From: Alteribacillus bidgolensis | GTDB lineage: Bacteria; Bacillota; Bacilli; Bacillales; Marinococcaceae | NCBI RefSeq assembly: GCF_002886255.1 | Contig: NZ_KZ614149.1 | Span: 1,984,001-2,048,000, forward strand | Direction: 5' to 3' | Length of the DNA stretch: 64,000 bases | Made by a program: the position numbers and the translations under genes | In this document: piece by piece, positions 24,471 through 32,329 of the stretch | How positions within the stretch are numbered: the stretch's first letter is position 1 | Layout: each line of letters opens with the position of its first letter | The notes under the pieces: model-generated | The model's input: the letters and a program-made list of their open reading frames with translations, nothing else | Database searches by the model: none | What the model was told of the DNA's origin: nothing

Positions 24471-26248
24471 TTGTTACCAGCTCCTTGCTTGGACCCTTCT
24501 TTACCTTTTGAGTAATCTCGTTTACGCGGTTTAATCAATGATACGTCAACATCCTCATATTCGAAGTCCGGTCCATTTTTTGCAGGATTATATTTTGCTT
24601 TGGTTGTTTTCAAAAATTCTTCGTCATTACGCTCCGGAAATTCCGGTTTATAGTGAGCACCGCGGCTCTCATTACGATGGTAAGCACCAAGTGTGATCAC
24701 TCGAGCGAGATTAAGCATGCCTTTGAGCTGACGGGTGAAAGAAGCAGCCTGGTTGCTCCATTTTGATGTATCGGTCATATTAATATTTTCCCAGCGTTCC
24801 ATAAGTTCTTGAATCTTTTCATCTGTTTTCAAAAGTTTTTCGTTATCACGAACTACTGTTACGTTATCGGTCATCCATTCGCCGAGTTCTCTATGAAGGA
24901 CATATGCATTCTCCGTGCCTTCCATTTTCATAATATTATCGAACGTTTCTTGTTCTTTCTTCTTCTCATTATCATAAAGGGAAGAAGAAAGATCTTCAGC
25001 TGACTTTTCTAAACCGCTCATATATTCCACAGCTTTCGGACCAGCAACCATACCGCCGTAAATCGCAGAAACGAGCGAGTTAGCCCCGAGTCTGTTACCA
25101 CCGTGCTGGGAGTAATCACATTCTCCAGCCGCAAACAGACCAGGAATATTTGTCATTTGATCATAGTCTATCCACATACCGCCCATGGAATAGTGAACAG
25201 CAGGGAAAATTTTCATTGGTACTTTACGAGGATCATCGCCCATAAATTTCTCATAAATCTCCATAATTCCGCCAAGCTTAACGTCAAGCTCTTTTGGATC
25301 TTTATGAGATAAATCCAAGTACACCATGTTTTCACCGTTGATACCAAGTTTTTGCTCTACACATACGTCAAAGATTTCACGTGTTGCAATATCACGAGGT
25401 ACCAAATTACCGTAAGCCGGATATTTTTCCTCAAGGAAGTACCAAGGTTTACCGTCTTTATATGTCCATACGCGTCCGCCTTCTCCACGTGCTGATTCAC
25501 TCATAAGACGGAGCTTATCGTCTCCTGGAATCGCTGTTGGATGAATTTGAATAAATTCACCGTTGGCATAATATACACCCTGCTCATAGAGCTTTGATGC
25601 AGCAAAACCTGTGTTTATAACAGAGTTTGTTGATTTTCCAAAAATGATTCCAGGTCCGCCTGTCGCCATAATAACAGCGTCTGCACGGAACGTATCAATC
25701 TCCATCGAACGAAGATTTTGAGCAGAAATCCCGCGGCAGCGTCCTTCTTCATCTAAAACAGCTGATGTGAATTCCCAGCCTTCATATTTACTTACAAGTC
25801 CAGCTACTTCATACCGGCGTACTTGTTCATCTAGTGCATAAAGAAGCTGCTGACCTGTTGTTGCACCTGCAAAAGCTGTCCGGTGATGCTGCGTTCCGCC
25901 AAAACGACGGAAATCCAAGAGACCCTCTGCTGTACGGTTAAACATAACGCCCATACGGTCCATTAAGTGAATAATACCTGGAGCAGCTTCTGTCATAGCT
26001 TTAACTGGCGGCTGATTAGCCAGGAAATCACCGCCGTACACCGTATCATCAAAGTGTTCCCAAGGAGAATCGCCTTCCCCTTTTGTATTTACCGCTCCGT
26101 TAATGCCGCCCTGGGCACAAACAGAGTGGGACCGTTTTACCGGGACGACAGAGAAAAGGTCTACCTGCTTGCCTGCCTCTGCTGCTTTTATCGTCGCCAT
26201 AAGCCCTGCCAGGCCTCCGCCGACTACGATAATTTTACCATTGCTCAT
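24467..26248 (-). CDS. sdhA: Succinate dehydrogenase flavoprotein subunit
   Basis: Oxidises succinate to fumarate with covalently bound FAD. The N-terminal dinucleotide fold GGGLAGLMATIKAAEAG is followed by the FAD-attachment region RSHSVCAQGGINGA near residue 40. Substrate residues lie in IQIHPTAIPGDDKLRLMSES and RGEGGRVW near 235-262. Late motifs are VHYSMGGMWIDYDQ and GECDYSQHGGNRLGANSL. Length is 593 residues. Middle gene of sdhCAB. Confidence 0.98.
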   Translation of the reverse strand: MSNGKIIVVGGGLAGLMATIKAAEAGKQVDLFSVVPVKRSHSVCAQGGINGAVNTKGEGDSPWEHFDDTVYGGDFLANQPPVKAMTEAAPGIIHLMDRMGVMFNRTAEGLLDFRRFGGTQHHRTAFAGATTGQQLLYALDEQVRRYEVAGLVSKYEGWEFTSAVLDEEGRCRGISAQNLRSMEIDTFRADAVIMATGGPGIIFGKSTNSVINTGFAASKLYEQGVYYANGEFIQIHPTAIPGDDKLRLMSESARGEGGRVWTYKDGKPWYFLEEKYPAYGNLVPRDIATREIFDVCVEQKLGINGENMVYLDLSHKDPKELDVKLGGIMEIYEKFMGDDPRKVPMKIFPAVHYSMGGMWIDYDQMTNIPGLFAAGECDYSQHGGNRLGANSLVSAIYGGMVAGPKAVEYMSGLEKSAEDLSSSLYDNEKKKEQETFDNIMKMEGTENAYVLHRELGEWMTDNVTVVRDNEKLLKTDEKIQELMERWENINMTDTSKWSNQAASFTRQLKGMLNLARVITLGAYHRNESRGAHYKPEFPERNDEEFLKTTKAKYNPAKNGPDFEYEDVDVSLIKPRKRDYSKGKEGSKQGAGNK

Positions 26249-26262
26249 GTAAGACCCACTCC

Positions 26263-26892
26263 TTAAATATTGGCTAAATCAGGATTGATGAAAGCAAGCA
26301 ATGCTCCCATCCCTACTAAAGACAGTGCTATAAAAATAGCTACCGTTGCATAAGTGGCAATTTGCTGTGAACGTGGACTAACTGTAATACCCCACGACAC
26401 AAGAAAAGACCAAAGACCGTTAGAAAAGTGGAAAGTTGCAGATAACACCCCAATAATATAAAAAATCAACATGAAATTACTGCTTAGTATATCTGCCATC
26501 ATATCATAATTTACCGTTGCCCCCATAGCGGCCTGGACACGTGTTTCCCAAACGTGCCACGCTATAAAAATAACTAAGTAAACTCCTGTAATTCTTTGAA
26601 CCAAAAACATCCAGTTACGAAAGTATCCATACCTCTTTGTATTGCTTTTCCCTTGAAAAACAATATACAGTCCATAAATAGCATGAAACAAAATAGGAAG
26701 ATAGATTACAACTATTTCTAGAAAAAGCCGGAACGGCAAAGTTTCCATAAAGTGAGCAGCTTCATTAAATGCTTCTGCTCCGCGAGTTGCAAAAAAGTTT
26801 ACCGTTAAGTGCTGGACTAGATAAATCCCAATAGGAATAACACCCAGCAGGGAATGGAGCCTGCGATTCATAAATTCACGGTTTTCAGCCAT
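26263..26892 (-). CDS. sdhC: Succinate dehydrogenase cytochrome b558 subunit
   Basis: Diheme membrane anchor that passes electrons to menaquinone. Five hydrophobic segments are visible. Histidines that can bind heme are present in RRLHSLLGVIP, LVQHLTVNFF, LFHAIYGLYI and FIAWHVWETRV. I choose the ATG at 26892 (MAENREFMNRRLHSL), with a GGGAGG site and agreement with B. subtilis SdhC, giving 209 residues. First gene of sdhCAB, preceded by an unusually long leader. Confidence 0.96.
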   Translation of the reverse strand: MAENREFMNRRLHSLLGVIPIGIYLVQHLTVNFFATRGAEAFNEAAHFMETLPFRLFLEIVVIYLPILFHAIYGLYIVFQGKSNTKRYGYFRNWMFLVQRITGVYLVIFIAWHVWETRVQAAMGATVNYDMMADILSSNFMLIFYIIGVLSATFHFSNGLWSFLVSWGITVSPRSQQIATYATVAIFIALSLVGMGALLAFINPDLANI

Positions 26893-27019
26893 GCTAATGT
26901 TCCTCCCAAAAGTTTTTTTCCTCATTTTTCTCCTTTGTAATTATTTGTCTAACCCTCGTTCGATGAAACGACCTCCCGTTTTCCAAAGGTTTGGTTTTCG
27001 TTTCCGTAAAATCATTCCA

Positions 27020-27117
27020 TTAGAAAAACTTGGCTTGCCACTAAGCCCAAATGGCGGAAACCTTAGTTTTTACTTATACTTTATTCCCATAGCAGTAAAG
27101 TGAAATTTTCTTAAAGT
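27020..27117 (-). repeat. Family 1 double-hairpin repeat in the sdhC leader
   Basis: TTAGAAAAACTTGGCTTGCC, then GGCGGAAACCTTAGTTTTT and the TTATACTTTA/TTAAAGTACAA hairpin. It lies downstream of the sdhC promoter and so is transcribed in the 5' untranslated region. Confidence 0.75.
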
Positions 27118-27214
27118 ACAAGCAAACAGCTGTTTAAACAATAGACTGTTTTTTTAAACGTTCAGCATATGTATCGGAAAACACACCTTGCCTTTGGAAT
27201 TAATGTTTCTTCGC

Positions 27215-27234
27215 TCTTTCTGTATACAGAAAGA
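27215..27234. repeat. 20-bp perfect palindrome in the sdhC leader
   Basis: TCTTTCTGTATACAGAAAGA is a perfect palindrome about 90 nt downstream of the sdhC promoter. It could be an operator for a dimeric regulator. A second hairpin (CTGATT/AATCAG) lies just upstream near 27272-27292. Confidence 0.55.
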
Positions 27235-27319
27235 ATATGAAAAAAAGAAAAGTGAATAAGACTGATTAGTCTGACGAATCAGCACTGTTCCCCTTTCTTT
27301 TCATAAATCCGACAAATTT

Positions 27320-27348
27320 ATTGTACTCCCAGTTTCCTGGCTAGTCAA
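27320..27348 (-). promoter_or_regulatory. SigA promoter for sdhCAB
   Basis: TTGACT and TACAAT with 17-nt spacing on the minus strand. The start would be about 420 nt upstream of sdhC. Confidence 0.75.
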
Positions 27349-27374
27349 GAAAACGGATACATCTTTTTCAGACC

Positions 27375-27413
27375 AAAAAGCCGGTCTCCTATGCATAAAT
27401 CATAAGAAACCAG
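27375..27413 (-). terminator. Intrinsic terminator of the Ktr/TrkH gene
   Basis: Minus-strand stem CTGGTTTCTTATG / CATAGGAGACCGG (13 bp including G-U pairs) followed by a T-rich run, after the stop at 27435. Confidence 0.75.
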
Positions 27414-27434
27414 CTTCCTTAATTTTTTGTATTA

Positions 27435-28787
27435 TTATCCTATAATCATGCGCTCCGTCGGATATTTATAATGAGATTTTGTTTCTTTTTTCTTAACAGA
27501 AAACAAGAAAACTAAAATCCCAACACGACCGATAAACATTAATACCATTAATAATATGTGACTGCTGTGTGATAGATCAGGAGTCACACCAGTCGATAAA
27601 CCGCACGTACCAAAAGCAGAGCTCGCTTCAAATATAATGTCAATTAATTCTACATTTTTATTTCCTTGTTCAAATGCACTAATCAGTGTAACGGCTGCAA
27701 ATAATCCAAACAGAAAAAATGATAGGACCATAAACGCTTTTTGCTTATCCTCTGGATGAATTTCGCGTCCAAAGACTTTCACATCACTTTTCCCTAAAGC
27801 AAAACTCCGAATGGCAAGAAACATCACAGCTAGCGTCGTGGTTCGAATTCCTCCGCCTACACTTGAAGGGCTCGCCCCGATAATCATTAAAGAGGAAATA
27901 AACAACATTGTCGGCATTGTATAATCTGCAATGTCCATCGTTGATAAACCAGCACTTCTTGCAGTTGCCGAGTTAAAAATAGTATAAAAAAACTGCTGAT
28001 GCCAAGCCATTTCTTCATAAAACATGTCTTTTTCTAATATCCATATCCCAAGTGCACCAAAAATAAATACTAAAAAATAAGTCGTAACGGTTACTTTTGT
28101 AAATAAGCTGAATTTAAAATGATTTCCTTTTGTCATAAAATACTCTCTTACTTCCATCAAAACCGGGAAACCAATGGCACCAGCGAAAATAAGGAGCAGA
28201 ACGATAAATTGAACGTAATAATCGTTGGCAAATGGAATTAATGACTGTCCTGTAACATCAAACCCAGCATTAGTAAAGGCGCTTAATGCGCCAAAAGCAC
28301 CTTGATAATAAGCTTGTGCCGGCGTATCAAAATACTGGAGATAGTAAGTCCCCAATATAAGAGCACCTATTGTTTCTATAGCCAATGCAAGCAATATAAT
28401 CCCTCGCATTAGTTTAACCATACCAGAAAACTGATATTGATTTTGGTCTACCATAATTAAAAGACGCTTAGATAAATTAATCTTTCTCCCAAACAACATC
28501 CACACAAAAGTACCAAGAGACATAATCCCAATTCCGCCCAGCTGCATGGCAAGGGCCAGGAAAAACACACCTGTATAGCTTAATGTTTCAGATACATTGA
28601 TTACCGTTAAACCGGTAACGCTCACTGCTGATACAGATGTAAATAACGCTTCCATATAATTCAAGTTTACTCCGCTTTGCTGAGAGAACGGAAGCCAAAG
28701 AAGGAAGCTGATCAAAAACATAGATAGTATGTAAGAAACAATGATCATCCTAAAAGGTGTCATAAAATGTTCTAAGCCCTTTTTCAT
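27435..28787 (-). CDS. TrkH/KtrB-family potassium uptake membrane subunit
   Basis: Membrane subunit of a K+ (or Na+-coupled K+) transporter of 450 residues, with four M1-P-M2 repeats. The four selectivity-filter loops can be placed around SAVSVTGLTV near residue 55, SAFTNAGFD near 170, SATARSAGLST near 273 and SAFGTCGLSTG near 395, each with the conserved glycine. Ktr channels need a cytosolic RCK subunit (KtrA/KtrC), and none is in this window. It sits between yslB and sdhC, a place I do not associate with a transporter in B. subtilis. KtrB versus KtrD cannot be settled by eye. Confidence 0.9.
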   Translation of the reverse strand: MKKGLEHFMTPFRMIIVSYILSMFLISFLLWLPFSQQSGVNLNYMEALFTSVSAVSVTGLTVINVSETLSYTGVFFLALAMQLGGIGIMSLGTFVWMLFGRKINLSKRLLIMVDQNQYQFSGMVKLMRGIILLALAIETIGALILGTYYLQYFDTPAQAYYQGAFGALSAFTNAGFDVTGQSLIPFANDYYVQFIVLLLIFAGAIGFPVLMEVREYFMTKGNHFKFSLFTKVTVTTYFLVFIFGALGIWILEKDMFYEEMAWHQQFFYTIFNSATARSAGLSTMDIADYTMPTMLFISSLMIIGASPSSVGGGIRTTTLAVMFLAIRSFALGKSDVKVFGREIHPEDKQKAFMVLSFFLFGLFAAVTLISAFEQGNKNVELIDIIFEASSAFGTCGLSTGVTPDLSHSSHILLMVLMFIGRVGILVFLFSVKKKETKSHYKYPTERMIIG

Positions 28788-28899
28788 ATCGCTTACCTCC
28801 GAAAGAATTCGGGCTTTAGTATATCATTTCTAATATCCGGAAGCTATAGAGATTTTTAATTTTAAACGGTATAATACTAGTGGGGAAAGGACGGTTAGA

Positions 28900-29289
28900 A
28901 TGGAAGAAAACGCAAATAACTATGCTAGTTTCAGCTATACCCTGCTTCGAAATACGCTGATTCCTGAACTGTTAGGAAAAGAAGAAGCGGACATAATGTA
29001 TTGGGGCGGTAAAACAATAGCAAGAAAATACCGTGCCGAAGATTTACAGGATATTGTGTCTTTTTTTAATCAAGCTGGATGGGGAGAGCTTAAAATAGCA
29101 AAAGAAAAAAGAAGAGAATATCATTTTGATTTCATACTTCCTCCAACAACTGAACATCAATCCATAGACCGGCACCTTGAGGCGGGATTTCTTGCAGAAC
29201 AAATCGAAAATTTAAAAGGAAAGACAGCAGAAACATACATAATAGAAAAACGAAACCATATTACGTTTGAAGTGCATTGGGACCGCTGA
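28900..29289 (+). CDS. yslB: YslB family protein (DUF2507)
   Basis: Conserved Bacillales protein of 129 residues. The family pattern appears as SYTLLRNTLIPELLGKEEAD near 13-32 and MYWGGKTIARKY near 34-45, then a basic EKRREYHFDF stretch. Function is unknown. The position opposite uvrC and near sdhC matches B. subtilis yslB. No membrane segment or signal peptide is seen. A TATAAT box lies about 30 nt upstream of the start. Confidence 0.88.
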   Translation: MEENANNYASFSYTLLRNTLIPELLGKEEADIMYWGGKTIARKYRAEDLQDIVSFFNQAGWGELKIAKEKRREYHFDFILPPTTEHQSIDRHLEAGFLAEQIENLKGKTAETYIIEKRNHITFEVHWDR

Positions 29290-29291
29290 TA

Positions 29292-29331
29292 ATTAGGGCA
29301 AAACCTGGCTTGCTGCCGAATCTGATCAGGT
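29292..29331 (-). repeat. Degenerate family 1 remnant after yslB
   Basis: GGGCAAAACCTGGCTTGCTGCCG resembles the start of the family 1 repeat, but the remainder is lost; it abuts the T-run of the uvrC terminator. Weak resemblance. Confidence 0.35.
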
Positions 29332-29382
29332 AAAAAAAGAAAAAGCATCCACTTTGCTGTGTTCCACCACAAAGCGGATGCT
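29332..29382 (-). terminator. Terminator between the convergent yslB and uvrC genes
   Basis: AGCATCCGCTTTG / CAAAGTGGATGCT stem with a 13-nt loop. It ends in a T-rich run on the minus strand after uvrC and may also serve yslB. Confidence 0.85.
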
Positions 29383-31158
29383 TTATTCGGTTTCATGCAG
29401 CCTTCGTAATAGCTCTCTTGATACTTGGTCAGGCAAGGAAACCTTTCGAAAATCTTCTAACGATGCTTCTTTTATTTTTTTCATTGACCCGAAATGTTTA
29501 AGCAAAAGTCGTTTTCGTTTTTCGCCTATTCCTGGTACTTCATCAAGTACAGAGGTAAACATATTCTTCTTTCTAGTCTGCCGGTGAAATGTAATGGCAA
29601 AACGATGGACCTCATCTTGAATGCGCTGCAGCAAGTAAAAGGCATGGCTGTTACGTTTTAAAGGCACTACTTGTGCTGGCTCTCCCATGATCAGTTCCGA
29701 GGTTTTGTGTTTTTCATCTTTGGCCATACCAGCAACTGGTACTGTTACTCCTAACTCGTCTTCTAACACGCTTTTTGCCGCACTTAACTGCCCTTTACCG
29801 CCATCAACCAAAATTAAATCAGGTAACGGAGCATCTTCCTTGAGAAGCCGTACATAACGTCTGCGTACTACTTCCTTCATGGAAGCATAATCATCTGGAC
29901 CATCTACGCTTTTCACTTTGTATTTACGGTAATCTTTTTTAAACGGCTTTCCATCCATAAAGCTGACCATAGCTGCCACCGGATCGGTACCTTGAATATT
30001 TGAATTATCAAAGGCTTCAATACGATGAGGGACATCTATTTGAAGCGTTCTGCCAAGGTCCTCTACCGCTTTGATTGTCCGTTCTTCATCTCTTTCTATC
30101 AACTCAAACCGTTCTTTTAGAGCTTGTACCGCATTTTTTTCGGCAAGCTGCAACAGTTCCCGCTTTTTGCCTTTTTTCGGCTGAACTACTTTAATTTCAA
30201 GTAATTGCTCTGCCATTTCTATATCCAATTGTTCAGGCAGCAGTACTTCTTTTGGTTTTAAATGCTCTTCTTTTAAATAAAATTGACCTAAAAATGTAAG
30301 AAAATCTTCTCCTGGAGCTTGATAAAAAGGAAAAATAGATACATCTCTTTCTATTAATTTGCCTTGCCGGACAAAAAATACTTGTACACACATCCAGCCC
30401 TTGTCGTAAGCGTACGCGAAAACATCCCTGTTTACCTGATCATTAATAGTCATTTTTTGTTTTTCCATGACTGCATCAATGTCCTGCATTTGATCTCGCA
30501 TTTCTTTGGCTCGTTCAAAGTTTAATTCTTCTGCAGCTTTCTCCATTTTTTCCTGCAGCTCTTTTTTCACCTCTTGATGACCATTGTTTAGAAAGCGAAC
30601 CATTTCACCTACGAGTTTTTGATTGGTTTCTTGTGTCACTTCAAATTCGCATGGAGCAAGACATTGTCCAATATGATAATAAAGACAGACACGATCTGGA
30701 AGCGTTCGGCACTTTCTAAGCGGGTACAGGCGGTCGAGAAGTTTTTTTGTTTCGTTTGCCGCCCCAGCATTCGGGTAAGGACCAAAATATTTTCCTCCAT
30801 CTTTTTTCACTTTTCTCGTCGTTATGAGACGAGGGTGGGTTTCATTCGTTATTTTTAAATAAGGGTACGATTTATCATCTTTTAAAATGACGTTATACTT
30901 TGGCTCGTGCTTTTTAATAAGGTTCATCTCTAATATTAGAGCCTCTACGTTCGAAGAAGTAATAATATATTCAAAATCACGAATTTGACTGACAAGCTGC
31001 TGGGTTTTCCCATCGTGGGAGCCGGTGAAGTAAGAACGAACCCTGTTTTTTAACACTTTTGCTTTGCCGACATAAATAATCGTTCCGTGTTTATCTTTCA
31101 TCAGATAACAACCAGGCTGTGCAGGCAGCACTGCCAGTTTTTCTTTTAGTTGGCTCAA
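29383..31158 (-). CDS. uvrC: Excinuclease ABC subunit C
   Basis: Makes the 3' and 5' incisions in nucleotide excision repair with UvrAB. The N-terminal GIY-YIG nuclease shows PGCYLMKDKHGTIIYVGKAK near residues 15-34. The UVR (UvrB-binding) motif is in LNFERAKEMRDQMQDID near 207-223. The RNase H-like second nuclease has IEAFDNSNIQGTDPVAAM and LILVDGGKGQLSAA. The HhH region PGIGEKRKRLLLKHFGSMK is near 548. Length is 591 residues. TTG start at 31158, with GAGGTG about 8 nt upstream. Confidence 0.97.
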   Translation of the reverse strand: MSQLKEKLAVLPAQPGCYLMKDKHGTIIYVGKAKVLKNRVRSYFTGSHDGKTQQLVSQIRDFEYIITSSNVEALILEMNLIKKHEPKYNVILKDDKSYPYLKITNETHPRLITTRKVKKDGGKYFGPYPNAGAANETKKLLDRLYPLRKCRTLPDRVCLYYHIGQCLAPCEFEVTQETNQKLVGEMVRFLNNGHQEVKKELQEKMEKAAEELNFERAKEMRDQMQDIDAVMEKQKMTINDQVNRDVFAYAYDKGWMCVQVFFVRQGKLIERDVSIFPFYQAPGEDFLTFLGQFYLKEEHLKPKEVLLPEQLDIEMAEQLLEIKVVQPKKGKKRELLQLAEKNAVQALKERFELIERDEERTIKAVEDLGRTLQIDVPHRIEAFDNSNIQGTDPVAAMVSFMDGKPFKKDYRKYKVKSVDGPDDYASMKEVVRRRYVRLLKEDAPLPDLILVDGGKGQLSAAKSVLEDELGVTVPVAGMAKDEKHKTSELIMGEPAQVVPLKRNSHAFYLLQRIQDEVHRFAITFHRQTRKKNMFTSVLDEVPGIGEKRKRLLLKHFGSMKKIKEASLEDFRKVSLPDQVSRELLRRLHETE

Positions 31159-31170
31159 ACCTTACACACC

Positions 31171-31551
31171 TCACGTTTTCATTCCTATATTGCTTATATC
31201 TTCCTTTATCCAGTCTTTAAGCAAAACGGCATGGTTGTATTTTTCATTTTTCGCTGCATACAAAAGCGTGACTTTTTTAGAACTAGCTTGATGGACAAGT
31301 TCATCATAAGCTTCTTTCCTTTTTTTATTTGATTGTAATTCCTTTTTATATTTTTCTGCAAACAGTTTAAATTTTTCTTCCTTATGGTTAAACCATTTCC
31401 GCAACTCTGTACTTGGAGCCACGTCTTTTATCCATTCATCTAGTGCAGCTTGTGATTTGGAAACCCCGCGCGGCCAAATTCTGTCTACAAACACTCTTTT
31501 ACCGTCATCATCCGCTTTATTTTCATAAATTCGTTTGATTTTTATCGTCAC
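31171..31551 (-). CDS. DUF488 family protein (YeaO-like)
   Basis: Small protein of 126 residues with the DUF488 hallmarks VFVDRIWPRGVSK near residue 21 and DEWIKDVAPSTELRKWFNH near 40-58, then VTLLYAAKNEKYNHAVLLKD near the end. Biochemical role is unknown. I start it at the GTG at 31551 (MTIKIKRIYENK), which has an AAAGGAGG site 6 nt upstream and matches family N-termini. It lies 12 nt upstream of uvrC and is probably co-transcribed with it. Confidence 0.88.
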   Translation of the reverse strand: MTIKIKRIYENKADDDGKRVFVDRIWPRGVSKSQAALDEWIKDVAPSTELRKWFNHKEEKFKLFAEKYKKELQSNKKRKEAYDELVHQASSKKVTLLYAAKNEKYNHAVLLKDWIKEDISNIGMKT

Positions 31552-31636
31552 AAAGAACCTCCTTTTATTCCTTAAGCAACGTAAACATTCTATCCTGCAC
31601 ATTCATTTTTTCATTCTTATGTTGGCCTTAACGTAT

Positions 31637-31674
31637 AAAAAAACTGCTGATCTCACATAGTCAGCAGTTTTTTT
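31637..31674. terminator. Intrinsic terminator after trxA
   Basis: Symmetrical hairpin with AAAAAAACTGCTGA and TCAGCAGTTTTTTT, so it could work in both directions. It separates trxA from the DUF488-uvrC pair. Confidence 0.9.
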
Positions 31675-31682
31675 ATCAGGTT

Positions 31683-31997
31683 TTAAAGATGCTTATTTAA
31701 AAGCTCAACCAATTGTTCTTTTGGCTGGAATCCTACCACTTGCTCTACTACGTCGCCGTCTTTAAAAACAAGCAGGGTAGGGATACTCATTACCCCATAT
31801 TTTCCAGCTGTTTCTTGGTTTTCATCTACATCAAGCTTTGCAATCTTAATTTGTTCTCCCATTTCGGAGTCAATTTCCTCCAGTACAGGAGCAATCATTT
31901 TACAAGGTCCGCACCATGGCGCCCAAAAGTCAGCAAGTACGACACCTTGGGATGTTTCATCAGCAAAATTTTGGTCCGATACATTTACTATGGCCAT
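31683..31997 (-). CDS. trxA: Thioredoxin
   Basis: General cytoplasmic disulfide reductase. The redox motif is in DFWAPWCGPCKMIAP near residues 24-38 (WCGPC), and the cis-proline lies in MSIPTLLVFKDG near 70-81. At 104 residues from the ATG at 31997 (MAIVNVSDQNF) it has the standard size. A TTG two codons upstream has slightly better spacing to the AAAGGAGG site and is a possible alternative. In B. subtilis trxA is also next to etfA and uvrC; here aprX intervenes. Confidence 0.97.
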   Translation of the reverse strand: MAIVNVSDQNFADETSQGVVLADFWAPWCGPCKMIAPVLEEIDSEMGEQIKIAKLDVDENQETAGKYGVMSIPTLLVFKDGDVVEQVVGFQPKEQLVELLNKHL

Positions 31998-32042
31998 TTT
32001 CAAAAAGTCCTCCTTTAAGCATACATTCAATCATTCATTGCC

Positions 32043-32072
32043 ATTATAGCACTATGATTTATTCGTTGCGAA
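32043..32072 (-). promoter_or_regulatory. SigA promoter for trxA
   Basis: Minus-strand TTCGCA and an extended -10 TGCTATAAT with about 18-nt spacing, roughly 50 nt upstream of trxA. Confidence 0.6.
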
Positions 32073-32077
32073 TAAAT
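32057..32077. promoter_or_regulatory. 9-bp inverted repeat overlapping the trxA -35 region (putative operator)
   Basis: ATTTATTCG, TTG, CGAATAAAT form perfect 9-bp arms with a 3-nt spacer over the -35 box. It looks like a binding site for a dimeric regulator, and I do not recognise its owner. Confidence 0.5.
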
Positions 32078-32300
32078 TGCTTTGATTAATGTACCCTCCT
32101 CTGTCTAGGCATAAACATTTGGTATTGTTTTGATGAAAAAGCGTTCCTTTCCGTTATCATATATGTTAATTTCTTTTTGTGCTAATGATGCATATTAAGT
32201 ATGGAGGGCGAAGAAAAGCGGGAAAGTGCGATCATAAAGAAGAGATAATGGTGAGAAAACGTGGAACAACGGCACATAAGCCCCGTAACACCCTAACATT

Positions 32301-32327
32301 ATAAAAAGAGGGCTGCTTCCACCCTCT
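32301..32327 (-). terminator. Intrinsic terminator of aprX
   Basis: Minus-strand AGAGGG / CCCTCT stem followed by five T, immediately past the aprX stop codon. Confidence 0.75.
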
Positions 32328-32329
32328 TA

